Assembly: GCA_042090785.1 (NCBI GenBank)
Contig: JBELIP010000001.1
Location: forward strand, 124,001-188,000
Direction: 5' to 3'
Length of the DNA stretch: 64,000 nt
DNA from: UBA7434 sp042090785
GTDB lineage: Bacteria > Pseudomonadota > Gammaproteobacteria > Pseudomonadales > UBA7434
Shown: positions 36,457-45,797 of the stretch, in pieces
How positions within the stretch are numbered: the first letter of the stretch is position 1
How the letters are laid out: each line of letters begins with the position of its first letter
Notes under the pieces: model-generated
Database searches by the model: none
What the model was told of the DNA's origin: nothing
What the model saw: the letters and a program-made list of their open reading frames with translations, nothing else
Program-made: the position numbers and the translations under genes

Positions 36457-36767
36457 GCAATAGCGACTCTTTTTTGCATGAGCCAATTTCAACTCAAGCT
36501 GAACCACAGCTAGATCAATCACAAGCAGCCGCCAATTCTACGGCTAGCCTGCGAGAGAATGTTGAATCAGCAATGGCTAACTACTTTAAACACCTAGATG
36601 GGCAGCCCGTATCGGATGTTTATCAAATGGTAATGTCTGAAATCGAAGCACCATTACTTGAACAAGTAATGAAGTATGTTCGAAACAACCAGACTAAAGC
36701 AGCACATTTACTGGGCTTGAACCGTGGAACGCTCAGAAAAAAGCTTAAGCAATATGGTTTACTATAA
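36453..36767 (+). CDS. fis: DNA-binding protein Fis
   Basis: Fis is a nucleoid-associated regulator. The C-terminus MKYVRNNQTKAAHLLGLNRGTLRKKLKQYGLL, quoted here in parts as MKYVRNNQTKAAHLLG and NRGTLRKKLKQYG, is the canonical helix-turn-helix. The 104 residues include a low-similarity N-terminus with many Gln, Ala and Ser. It is translationally coupled to dusB (ATGA overlap), the classic dusB-fis operon. A terminator follows at 36857. Confidence 0.97.
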   Translation: MSNSDSFLHEPISTQAEPQLDQSQAAANSTASLRENVESAMANYFKHLDGQPVSDVYQMVMSEIEAPLLEQVMKYVRNNQTKAAHLLGLNRGTLRKKLKQYGLL

Positions 36768-36856
36768 AGGTTGATGGAGTATATTCACTGCTATCTTCAC
36801 CATTAACACAGCAGTATCAGTTTGAATCGATGTAAGGTTTAAACTGGCTCTTGACC

Positions 36857-36891
36857 AAAAAGCACTTGCCGTAATCTGGCAGGTGCTTTTT
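36857..36891 (+). terminator. Intrinsic terminator after fis
   Basis: AAAAAGCACTTGCC and GGCAGGTGCTTTTT form a 14-bp stem (one GU-type mismatch) with loop GTAATCT, ending in a T run. It lies 90 bp after the fis stop and separates fis from purH. Confidence 0.9.
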
Positions 36892-37021
36892 ACTTTTCAG
36901 TAAAGCTGTTTTTGTTAATGTGTTATAACTAAAGCGCTTACCACCAAAGTTCTTTTATTGAAATGATTAACGCTACACGCCTACACCATCACACTCACCT
37001 TAAAGATTACAATCAAATACT

Positions 37022-38596
37022 ATGGAAAATCGTTCTTTAGCTACTATTCGTCGAGCACTCATCAGCGTTTCAGATAAAACCGGCATTGTTGAATTCGCCC
37101 AAGCACTCAGCAAACGCGGTATAGAAATTCTTTCTACCGGTGGAACCTATAAATTATTAAAGCAGCATGAGGTTAATGTTGTTGAAGTATCCGATTACAC
37201 CGGTTTTCCAGAAATGATGGATGGCCGCGTTAAAACGTTACACCCAAAAGTGCATGGCGGCATATTAGCGCGACGCGGTATTGATGAAAAAATCATGAAG
37301 GCTAACGCCATAGACGCTATCGATTTAGTGGTTGTTAATTTATATCCATTCGAGAACACGGTTGCCAACCCCAATTGTGACCTGGCTGATGCTATCGAAA
37401 ACATTGATATTGGCGGGCCAACAATGGTACGCGCCGCAGCAAAAAATCATAACGATGTAACGATAGTGGTCAACACCGAAGACTACAGCAATGTATTAAA
37501 TGCATTAACCGATCATGATGGCTCGACAACATATGAGATGCGCTTTGATTTTGCCATTAAAGCTTACGAGCATACAGCTGCTTATGACGGTGCTATTGCG
37601 AATTACTTCGGGCAAAAAGTAGAAGGGGGCAGCGAAGGCTTCCCTCGTACTTTTAATAGCCAGTTTATAAAAACACAAGCGCTGCGTTATGGTGAAAACC
37701 CGCACCAACAATCCGCTTTTTATGTCGAAAAAAACCCACAAGATGTCAGTATTGCCACCGCCAGACAACTGCAGGGTAAAGAATTATCGTACAACAACAT
37801 TGCCGATACCGATGCTGCGTTAGAGACCGTTAAATTATTTGACCAACCCAGCTGCGTTATCGTTAAGCATGCCAACCCTTGCGGCGTTGCAACAGCCGAC
37901 ACCATAGAGGCAGCCTACCAACGCGCCTTTGCTACCGATCCCGAATCAGCTTTTGGCGGCATTATTGCATTTAACCGTGAACTCGATGAGGCTACAGCAG
38001 CCGCTATTTGTGAGCAGCAATTTGTCGAAGTCATTATTGCGCCAGGGGCCACAGACGCAGCACAGAAAACCATTGCCCAGAAAAAGAATTTACGCTTGCT
38101 CGTTTGTGATACTTGGTCATCATCAAGTGCAGCATTTGACTTCAAACGGGTTAACGGCGGACTGCTAGTACAAGATCGCGATCTTGGTGTCATTACCGAA
38201 GCAGACTTAAGCATTGTCACCAAACGTCAGCCAAGTAGCACAGAAATTGCTGATTTATTGTTTAGCTGGAAAGTTGCCAAGATGGTGAAATCAAACGCAA
38301 TTATTTATGGCAAAGATGGCCAAACCATTGGTGTAGGTGCAGGACAAATGAGCCGCGTTAATTCAGCACGTATCGCAGCAATCAAAGCAGAGCATGCCGG
38401 GCTACAAGTTAAAGGCTCATGCATGGCATCCGATGCATTCTTTCCGTTTAGAGACGGCATAGACAATGCTGCGAAAGTGGGCATTAGCTGCGTCATCCAA
38501 CCGGGCGGCTCAATGCGTGACGAAGAAGTCATTGCCGCTGCCGATGAGCATAATATGGCTATGGTATTCACCGGCATGCGCCACTTCCGTCACTAA
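37022..38596 (+). CDS. purH: Bifunctional AICAR transformylase / IMP cyclohydrolase
   Basis: PurH performs the last two steps of IMP synthesis. The N-terminal cyclohydrolase domain has SVSDKTGIVEFAQAL, STGGTYKLL and MDGRVKTLHPKVHGGILARR. The C-terminal transformylase domain has KHANPCGVA (catalytic Lys-His), ESAFGGIIAFNRE and the ending SDAFFPFRDGIDNA and GMRHFRH. At 524 residues it is full length. purD follows 67 bp later, the usual order. Confidence 0.98.
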   Translation: MENRSLATIRRALISVSDKTGIVEFAQALSKRGIEILSTGGTYKLLKQHEVNVVEVSDYTGFPEMMDGRVKTLHPKVHGGILARRGIDEKIMKANAIDAIDLVVVNLYPFENTVANPNCDLADAIENIDIGGPTMVRAAAKNHNDVTIVVNTEDYSNVLNALTDHDGSTTYEMRFDFAIKAYEHTAAYDGAIANYFGQKVEGGSEGFPRTFNSQFIKTQALRYGENPHQQSAFYVEKNPQDVSIATARQLQGKELSYNNIADTDAALETVKLFDQPSCVIVKHANPCGVATADTIEAAYQRAFATDPESAFGGIIAFNRELDEATAAAICEQQFVEVIIAPGATDAAQKTIAQKKNLRLLVCDTWSSSSAAFDFKRVNGGLLVQDRDLGVITEADLSIVTKRQPSSTEIADLLFSWKVAKMVKSNAIIYGKDGQTIGVGAGQMSRVNSARIAAIKAEHAGLQVKGSCMASDAFFPFRDGIDNAAKVGISCVIQPGGSMRDEEVIAAADEHNMAMVFTGMRHFRH

Positions 38597-38663
38597 ATTA
38601 TGTAAACGATTGGCTAATCAATTTTAGGCAAACATTTAGGAAAAACCTTAGGAAAAAATAGAC

Positions 38664-39959
38664 ATGCAAGTACTGGTTATAGGTAACGGCGGACGTGAAC
38701 ACGCCTTAGCTTGGAAGTTAGCACAAAGCCAAAAAGTTGATACTGTTTATGTTGCACCAGGTAATGCTGGTACAGCGTTAGAACCTAACATTGAAAATAT
38801 TGACATTGCTGTTAATGATTTTGAAAAACTCTCTCACTTTGCTCAACAAAAAAATATTGACCTCACCGTCGTTGGTCCGGAAGGCCCTTTAGTTGATGGG
38901 ATTGTTGATCATTTTTCTGCTCTCAACTTGCGATGCTTTGGGCCAAGTGCAAAAGCTGCCCAGCTCGAAGGTTCAAAATCATTTACCAAAGATTTTTTAG
39001 CCCGCCACAATATACCCACCGCAGAATATGAAACCTTTACCGATCAAACGGCTGCACTTAATTACGTTCGTGATAAAGGCGCTCCGATTGTTGTTAAAGC
39101 CGATGGGCTAGCTGCTGGCAAAGGCGTCATTGTAGCTATGACATTAGCCGAAGCCGAAGCCGCCATTATTGATATGTTAGCGGGTAATGCCTTTGGCGAT
39201 GCCGGCCATAAAGTGGTTATCGAAGAATTTCTTGAAGGCGAAGAAGCCAGCTTTATTGTCGTCAGCGATGGTGTCAACATTCTACCCATGGCAACCAGTC
39301 AAGATCATAAACGCATTGGCGAAGGTGATACCGGACCCAATACAGGCGGCATGGGTGCTTACTCACCCGCCCCTGTTGTTACTGCCGAAGTACACGATAG
39401 AATTATGCGCGAAGTCATTGAACCTACGGTTGCCGGCATGGCTGCCGAAGGCAATACGTATTCAGGCTTTTTATATGCCGGCCTTATGATTGATGCCGAG
39501 GGCACGCCTAAAGTCATTGAATACAACTGCCGTTTTGGCGACCCAGAAACCCAGCCAATTATGATGCGCATGCAATCCGACCTCAGCGAACTTTGTATCG
39601 CTACCGTTGACAAACAACTGGCAGGGCAATCGGTGCAGTGGGCAAATGCGTCGGCGCTCGGTGTTGTTCTTGCCGCCGGTGGCTACCCAGAAAGTTACAA
39701 AAAAGGTCTAGAAATAGAAGGCCTTAACACGGTTAATAACGATAACTGCAAAGTATTTCATGCTGGCACCGTTGAGCAGAACGAAAAAGTACTGACCAGT
39801 GGTGGACGTGTATTATGTGTCACCGCACTTGGCGAGAGCGTAGAAAAAGCACAAGCCTTGGCATATGAAAACGCCACTAAAATTACCTGGCCGGGTGTAC
39901 AATTACGCAAAGATATTGGCTACCGCGCCGTTGCTCGTGAGCGCTCAAAAAACGCATGA
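38664..39959 (+). CDS. purD: Phosphoribosylamine-glycine ligase
   Basis: PurD couples phosphoribosylamine and glycine with ATP in purine synthesis. It begins MQVLVIGNGGREHALAWKLA and carries KADGLAAGKGVIVA, SQDHKRIGEGDTGPNTGGMG and EYNCRFGDPETQ, all ATP-grasp/GARS signatures. The 431-residue length fits. AGGAAAA precedes the ATG. It lies between purH and the RetS-like kinase, as in Pseudomonas. Confidence 0.98.
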   Translation: MQVLVIGNGGREHALAWKLAQSQKVDTVYVAPGNAGTALEPNIENIDIAVNDFEKLSHFAQQKNIDLTVVGPEGPLVDGIVDHFSALNLRCFGPSAKAAQLEGSKSFTKDFLARHNIPTAEYETFTDQTAALNYVRDKGAPIVVKADGLAAGKGVIVAMTLAEAEAAIIDMLAGNAFGDAGHKVVIEEFLEGEEASFIVVSDGVNILPMATSQDHKRIGEGDTGPNTGGMGAYSPAPVVTAEVHDRIMREVIEPTVAGMAAEGNTYSGFLYAGLMIDAEGTPKVIEYNCRFGDPETQPIMMRMQSDLSELCIATVDKQLAGQSVQWANASALGVVLAAGGYPESYKKGLEIEGLNTVNNDNCKVFHAGTVEQNEKVLTSGGRVLCVTALGESVEKAQALAYENATKITWPGVQLRKDIGYRAVARERSKNA

Positions 39960-40008
39960 TTATCAGATAATATATTATCGATAACAGCCGGCTAAAAGGA
40001 CCAATGCC

Positions 40009-42813
40009 ATGTATGTCCAAGACCTTAGTGAAATATGTCAGCCACAGTCAAAACAAAATAAACGGCTAAACCTGCGCGGTTTAGCTGTTATTTTTTTACT
40101 TAGCTTTGTTTCTTTTCTTTTTGCAACTCATGCATTCGCTAGCGATAAAAATCTATTTTCCTCTACCGCTACGCTATCACTGAGTGACAACAAGCCAATT
40201 AGTACGCTGCAGCTGCATAACTACTTAGAAATCAACAACACCAGCAATACACTAAGCTATCATGACGCCACAGCGAAACCCTCTCTATTTTGGCTGCCAC
40301 TAGCACAAAACAGCAAAGCTATTGCTGGAAATAGGAAAGCGCACTGGTTTAGATTACATATCAACAACCCAAGTGACCAAGCAATCAACTATGTGTTTTC
40401 CATAGCGCCGACACGAAGCCTTTATGTAAAAACACAAGTGCTTCCTTTTTCAAACGAGTCAAATCCTAGCAACCACTTAGTAAATGCACCGCTTAAAACA
40501 ACAGAAATCTTTAACCGAAATACAGACCAAGCAAAAAGAATTGATATACATTTACCGCTAGCGGCCCATGAAAAAAAGATTCTTATCATAAACATGGCGA
40601 GTGATATTTGGACCATACCCCACTTCAACCTGCAGACAAAAAAACAATTAACGCTAGATGATAGAAAAGACAACCAACACTGGCAGTTAATCAACGGCAT
40701 TTTTATCTGCATGATATTTTTTATACTTTCAGCCGCCATCATCACCAAACAAAGTGGCTTACTATGGCTGCCACTGTATTCAATAAGCACTATCTGCTTT
40801 ATTCCAAACTACTTAATTTATAATTTTAAAAAGATAGGCATTAATGCGGCACAAATTAACACCTTAAATATTGAATTAAGTGTTATTTCGCTAATTGCAT
40901 TTATTGGTATTTTAAAATATATTTTTTATGACAATAGAATTTTGCAAAAAATTCCGCATACTAAATTAATACTCACATTAATTTTTTTAATTTCTGTCAC
41001 GGCTTTTTTTTCGCCAAAGGACATTAGCCCTTTTATTTATATATCCCAATCAGTAGAAGTTTTAGCATCAATTTTTTTATCGCTTATTGCTCTACGTCAA
41101 AAGCACCCTATTGCAGCATGCCTTGTTGGACCCGCAAAAATCATTGTCTTTTCTTTAATTCTTATTGTTATTTCATACGCGCAATTAAGCGTAATATCAC
41201 AGCTTATTTTTCATATTTCGCTGGCCACAATTATTCTACTTGATACAGCAATACTCGCAATTATCTTACTGATTATTGACCGCCACCGCCGCGAAAAAAA
41301 GCTTTACAATCTAATTTCAGCGGCAAAAAAAGAACAACAAGTCGCCGCTATCTCACCCATGCTAGGAAAAGACAGGCACGATTTACGCGCATCATTATCT
41401 GACATCATCGGCTTATCCGATCTTATTATCAATACGCCTCTTGACCAGGAACAAAGAAAAAATATTCTCGATATTCAAAAAACTGGCCGGCAAGGTTTAG
41501 AGAAAATAGATCAGCTCTTCTCATATAAAGACACTAAGCCATCACGCTTGATAAGCCAAGAACCCTTCATCCTAAGCACACTGCTCAGCGAATGCACTCA
41601 ATATTATAGTTATCGCGCTGACGAATTAAATAAAGAATTTATTATTGATATCGCCGAAAGTACACCAGAATATTGGAAAGGCGATCATGAACAAATTCGA
41701 CAATTGTTCATGCATATCCTCGATTATTATCTATCTACCAATAGCTTATATGAAGCTCGCATTAACGTGTCTTATTTCAATGATTCATCATTCCGTATTG
41801 AATTTGCAATGCCCGCTCTCAACAGCACACTCGATACCGATAAAGAAATTAATGAAAAACTGTCTACCGCTAAATTGATTACCAAGAAACTTGGTGGCAA
41901 CTTATCATTCAAAAATAACAATAACACCATACTCATAACTGTAAATATTCAAGCAATTCCCACTGAAAATCATTCACGTAGCCAGCTTGATTTAGAACTA
42001 TTAAAAAATCGCCGTATTATTATTGTTGATGATAGCGACACCTCCTGTAACGTTATCGAATCGTATTTAAAAAGATGGCACGTTTCTACTTTTAAGGCAA
42101 ACAACTTCAGCGATGCTTTAGCCATTATTAAGCACCAAAAAAATATTGAGCAGCCCATTGATTTAGCATTAATTGATTATGTAATGCCAAATATCAATGG
42201 CATAGAAGTATCAAACCGTTTACGTTCTGACCCCGACATACCTGACAACTTATCGATCATTATTATGTCGAATGCAGCATCAAGCATTAACCCCATTGAC
42301 ACCAAGAAAAATGATATTAAGCAAGTATTAGACAAACCCGTCCTCGCTCATACGTTGAGGCTTGTATTATTGGAAGAGGTTTTTTTATTGAAGTCTCTAA
42401 AAGCAGAAGCCTCTACCAGACCATCATTAAATGACACCACAAAGAAATTATTATTGATTGAAGATAATCCCGTTAGCGCAAAAATTGTTTGCAGCATGCT
42501 TAAAAAACTCAATGTTAATTACCAGCATGTCGATAATGGCCGTGACGCCATTAAAGCAGTGACGTCTACTATTTTTGATATTATTTTAATGGACTGCGAA
42601 CTGCCTGATCAGTCAGGGTTTACTATTACACAAAAAATTAGGGCTTATGAGAAAGCTAACAAAGCGCATTATACACCAGCTACCATTGTTGCTCTTACTG
42701 CCTATGATGACGAAAAAAATAAAACCGAAAGCATTAAAGCCGGCATGGACGACTACTTATGCAAACCAATTAGTTTGCCTCAACTCGCCGAACTTATCGA
42801 TAGAAGCTCCTGA
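40009..42813 (+). CDS. retS: RetS-like hybrid sensor kinase with a degenerate ATPase domain
   Basis: RetS in Pseudomonas switches between planktonic and biofilm states by inhibiting the sensor kinase GacS. This 934-residue protein has the same order: N-terminal membrane segment, a periplasmic 7TMR-DISMED2-like sensor (residues about 50-210, with AHWFRLHINN), seven membrane helices (about 225-430), a histidine-kinase dimerisation helix with RHDLRASLSDIIGLS (His457), an ATPase-like part, and two receivers with Asp723 and Asp862. The ATPase part lacks the N-box Asn and the DxGxG and GLGL glycine boxes, so autophosphorylation is doubtful. It follows purD, as retS does in P. aeruginosa. An AAGGA precedes the start. 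Confidence 0.82.
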   Translation: MYVQDLSEICQPQSKQNKRLNLRGLAVIFLLSFVSFLFATHAFASDKNLFSSTATLSLSDNKPISTLQLHNYLEINNTSNTLSYHDATAKPSLFWLPLAQNSKAIAGNRKAHWFRLHINNPSDQAINYVFSIAPTRSLYVKTQVLPFSNESNPSNHLVNAPLKTTEIFNRNTDQAKRIDIHLPLAAHEKKILIINMASDIWTIPHFNLQTKKQLTLDDRKDNQHWQLINGIFICMIFFILSAAIITKQSGLLWLPLYSISTICFIPNYLIYNFKKIGINAAQINTLNIELSVISLIAFIGILKYIFYDNRILQKIPHTKLILTLIFLISVTAFFSPKDISPFIYISQSVEVLASIFLSLIALRQKHPIAACLVGPAKIIVFSLILIVISYAQLSVISQLIFHISLATIILLDTAILAIILLIIDRHRREKKLYNLISAAKKEQQVAAISPMLGKDRHDLRASLSDIIGLSDLIINTPLDQEQRKNILDIQKTGRQGLEKIDQLFSYKDTKPSRLISQEPFILSTLLSECTQYYSYRADELNKEFIIDIAESTPEYWKGDHEQIRQLFMHILDYYLSTNSLYEARINVSYFNDSSFRIEFAMPALNSTLDTDKEINEKLSTAKLITKKLGGNLSFKNNNNTILITVNIQAIPTENHSRSQLDLELLKNRRIIIVDDSDTSCNVIESYLKRWHVSTFKANNFSDALAIIKHQKNIEQPIDLALIDYVMPNINGIEVSNRLRSDPDIPDNLSIIIMSNAASSINPIDTKKNDIKQVLDKPVLAHTLRLVLLEEVFLLKSLKAEASTRPSLNDTTKKLLLIEDNPVSAKIVCSMLKKLNVNYQHVDNGRDAIKAVTSTIFDIILMDCELPDQSGFTITQKIRAYEKANKAHYTPATIVALTAYDDEKNKTESIKAGMDDYLCKPISLPQLAELIDRSS

Positions 42814-42846
42814 GAAACAGAAAGTTCTGATCAATAGAATCTGGCT

Positions 42847-42890
42847 TTAAGTAGAACCTGTTATTAAGTAGAACCTGCTATTAAATAAAA
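42847..42890 (+). repeat. 17-bp tandem repeat after the RetS-like gene
   Basis: TTAAGTAGAACCTGTTA at 42847-42863 and the near-identical copy at 42864-42880 (one change) are followed by a degenerate third start (TTAAATAAAAC). It lies between two convergent genes and is not a hairpin. Confidence 0.7.
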
Positions 42891-42900
42891 CAGTAAAAGA

Positions 42901-43431
42901 CTAACGAATAATTTTCCATATTTGAATTTTATCTTCAAAGCTCATAGCCGCATGAGCAGGACTCGTTGATGGCAATCGCGTCATTGGTAAGCATTTTTCT
43001 TGCTCGCCTAATGTTGGTATAACATGGCGCTTATACAGCTGCTCTGCTTTTGCGCCATTAAAATAAACATGCTTAATTGTTTTATGCTTAGCCAGTAGCG
43101 CTGCAAAGTCATTAACAACAACTGTCGACTCAACAATATCCGAATCCAAGCTACTAGCTCTAGTGCAAGCTTGTAAAACATCCCACAAAGCAATATTTGC
43201 CTTCTTTAATTTGTCTAGACGTTCGGTATAGTTTTTATCTATACAAGCCCTGCTATTTTTACCGTGGATGTTATTACCGTCTAAAAGAGTGTATATAATC
43301 GGCCAGAATGCATTTCGCGGATGCGCATAATATTGATTATCTTGTAGCGAACGCTTGCCTGGCATACTACCGAGTATTAATTTTGACGGCGCTGCACCTA
43401 ATATCGGAAGGAAGCTATGTATTACTGTCAT
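42901..43431 (-). CDS. DNA-deoxyinosine (Mug-like) glycosylase
   Basis: A uracil-DNA glycosylase superfamily enzyme that most resembles the hypoxanthine-DNA glycosylase family (TIGR04274). The signature GSMPGKRSLQDNQYYAHPRN near the N-terminus holds the catalytic Asn, and the C-terminal motif LPSTSPAHAAMSFEDKI is typical. The predicted activity is removal of deoxyinosine formed by deamination. The start ATG (43431) lies inside the last 17 bp of the YihY gene, suggesting coupling. Confidence 0.85.
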   Translation of the reverse strand: MTVIHSFLPILGAAPSKLILGSMPGKRSLQDNQYYAHPRNAFWPIIYTLLDGNNIHGKNSRACIDKNYTERLDKLKKANIALWDVLQACTRASSLDSDIVESTVVVNDFAALLAKHKTIKHVYFNGAKAEQLYKRHVIPTLGEQEKCLPMTRLPSTSPAHAAMSFEDKIQIWKIIR

Positions 43432-44764
43432 CAATAATATCTTTCAACGTTTTCTTACCAAAACGATCATCAATTACCTGCCTTAGATCATTAAGCAAAA
43501 CAGTCACAGCTTTTTCACCTTTAATGTCGCATTCAGCGACTTTTTGCCCCTCGCCATTTAAACCTTGCTCACGTAACTGTCGCAAAACTTTACCAAGCAA
43601 TATGTTATCTAACGGTTGAGCTGGATAAATATTTGTAGCGGTTTCTCCTGCACGAACTATATAATTTTGTGACTCTAAAAAGTCTAACGTATCATCAACC
43701 AGATGTGGCGCAACACTAAGACGCTTAGCCAGACCATCTGGGCCCCAGGCCGCGAGGTTTTTTTGATAATGAAAACCAATTAGATATAACAGGCTTAAAG
43801 CTAAACTCTCTGAGTCTTCGCCACTTAGCTGTACTTTATCTCGACGGATTAAAATGTATTGGGGGTTCTGATAATAAAACGATACGCTTGCGCCTACGAG
43901 TAATACTAACCAGCCCACATACATCCACACCATTAAAATTATCACCGAAGCAAAGGCCGAATAAATAGCAATACTACTTGCAGAGTTAGCAACAAAAGTT
44001 GACACGCCCCAGCCCATTAACTTCCAAGTAATTGCTGTGACCAAACCACCAATAAATGCAGGCAATAATTTAACCTTTGTATTGGGCAAAAACATGTAAA
44101 TAAAGGCAAAGCCCCAAGACATAATTAAATAGGGAATTAGCGTACTTATAAAACTTACAAAACTTGAGCCAGCCGGTAATGATTCAACATATGCAACCGC
44201 AACCCCGGTATTAGCCGATGTCGTAATGGCTGCAGATAAAAATATCATTAAAGGTGCTACAAAAATGACACTTAAGTAATCGCGAAAGCGTTGAGACATA
44301 TTCCTATCGCGCTTGATTTGCCAAGTATAATTAAATGAATTCTCAATTTTATGCATCATAGATATAACACTGTAAATCAACAGTGCAAAGCCGACGGCGC
44401 CAAGCACGCCTACTTTTATATTATCAATAAACCCCATAACATTACTGACAATATCAAAGCGTTTGTCGCCCAGTGAAACAAGCCCTTCAAGCAATGCTGG
44501 TTCAACTTCATTATGTAAACCAAAGCCTTTTAACACCGAAAAACTGAGCGCAAGCAAAGGTACAATAGCAATCACAGTAGTGTAAACTAAACTCATAGCA
44601 CGCAAGCTTAGCTGGCCGTCACGCAAATCACGCACGACAGCATAGATAATCTGTAATGATTTTTTTGCTATACGCTGCCAACCATTAGCATTATTTAAAT
44701 CTATATCCCATAGCCAATCGTTCATAAGCCCAACCTTATTTTTTAAAAGACTTAACTCAATCAT
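43415..44764 (-). CDS. YihY/BrkB (UPF0761) inner-membrane protein
   Basis: A membrane protein with about six hydrophobic helices in the first 300 residues and a cytoplasmic winged-helix-like C-terminus (LAKRLSVAPHLVDDTLDFLE). The family features LRAMSLVYTTVIAIVPLLALSF and INSSSTFNYTW-like region (SFNYTWQIKRDRN) are visible. UPF0761 members were once called ribonuclease BN by mistake; the function is unknown. Start 44764 has AAGGG upstream. Confidence 0.9.
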   Translation of the reverse strand: MIELSLLKNKVGLMNDWLWDIDLNNANGWQRIAKKSLQIIYAVVRDLRDGQLSLRAMSLVYTTVIAIVPLLALSFSVLKGFGLHNEVEPALLEGLVSLGDKRFDIVSNVMGFIDNIKVGVLGAVGFALLIYSVISMMHKIENSFNYTWQIKRDRNMSQRFRDYLSVIFVAPLMIFLSAAITTSANTGVAVAYVESLPAGSSFVSFISTLIPYLIMSWGFAFIYMFLPNTKVKLLPAFIGGLVTAITWKLMGWGVSTFVANSASSIAIYSAFASVIILMVWMYVGWLVLLVGASVSFYYQNPQYILIRRDKVQLSGEDSESLALSLLYLIGFHYQKNLAAWGPDGLAKRLSVAPHLVDDTLDFLESQNYIVRAGETATNIYPAQPLDNILLGKVLRQLREQGLNGEGQKVAECDIKGEKAVTVLLNDLRQVIDDRFGKKTLKDIIDDSNT

Positions 44765-44824
44765 TGCTACCCTTCTTTTTTTAAATGGTTTTTTCTATTG
44801 TCTTCATTTCTTTCTAATACTTTT

Positions 44825-45475
44825 TTAATCTTGTCCAAAAGTATGGCCGCCATGGCTTAAATACTTTAATTCTGCGGCGGTAGATTCACGGCCCAACAAA
44901 GCATTGCGATGTGGAAATCGACCATAGCTTTTTATAATTTCATAGTGAATAACGGCATAGTCAATATAAGATGCAAATAAATCCCTGTATTGACCATTAT
45001 GTTTTTTATCGGCACTCTCTGCTAGCTGCTTAAACAATTCGACAGAGATTTTTTGGTCCGCTATTAATTCTGAGTACTCTAAAGGCAAATAATAAAAGAT
45101 TTTTTCGCTACTCGATAGCTGCTGATCAAAACCTTGCTTTAAGCCATGCAAACATATAGACCTTGCTAAATTATCGCTTGTAAAAGCTTCGGCATTACCG
45201 CGATAAATATTACGAGTAAACTGATCAAGTAATAAAATAACGGCCAAGCTACCTTTTGCAGTGTTTACCCAGCTATCCCAATCATCTAATTTTTGCTGTT
45301 TAGCATCAACAACTAATGTAAAGAATTGGTCTTTTATTTGTCTATCTACTTCACTATCTACTTCGCCACCACCACCAAACCAAAAGCCATTACGCCCTTC
45401 TATAACATCACTTTCATCATCGCCAAACCAATATTCGATGATGTTCTTAATCGCTTTTGTCGAAGTCGCTGACAT
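44825..45475 (-). CDS. DUF924 family protein
   Basis: A 216-residue helical cytoplasmic protein of the TPR-like DUF924 family of unknown function. It begins IIEYWFGDDESDVIEGRN and has the family block LAVILLLDQFTRNIYRGNAEAF, then YYLPLEYSE and the C-terminal GRFPHRNALLGRESTAAE. It lies upstream of the YihY gene with 60 bp between them, on the same strand, and divergent from gshA. Confidence 0.92.
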   Translation of the reverse strand: MSATSTKAIKNIIEYWFGDDESDVIEGRNGFWFGGGGEVDSEVDRQIKDQFFTLVVDAKQQKLDDWDSWVNTAKGSLAVILLLDQFTRNIYRGNAEAFTSDNLARSICLHGLKQGFDQQLSSSEKIFYYLPLEYSELIADQKISVELFKQLAESADKKHNGQYRDLFASYIDYAVIHYEIIKSYGRFPHRNALLGRESTAAELKYLSHGGHTFGQD

Positions 45476-45797
45476 TATTGATTTCCTTCATATCAAAGTA
45501 TATGAGCCAATTAAACCACATAATGCCAAGCACTAACGCCTCATTGAATCCCTTTTTGTCTTATTGAAATAACTCATTCCATTAAACGTGATAAACCACT
45601 CCATTACTCACCTTTAAATTTTTGTTAACGCTATCAAATAAGCTTACAGCGGCTAATTGCTAGTTTTCTTAGACTTTTAACTGGCATTACTGTAATTTTA
45701 AATAGGCTTTTAGTTCGCATCTGCTAAGATACGGATTGTCTGTTCTTAATACTCACATTAATGACTACCCAAAACGTTTAATAGAGAATCTTGCCCC
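45476..45797. promoter_or_regulatory. Divergent region between DUF924 and gshA
   Basis: This 322-bp region holds promoters for both divergent genes. A TGC-TAAGAT extended -10 element at 45722-45730 points towards gshA, about 70 bp before its start; its -35 is poor. No protein-coding frame is convincing. Confidence 0.35.
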
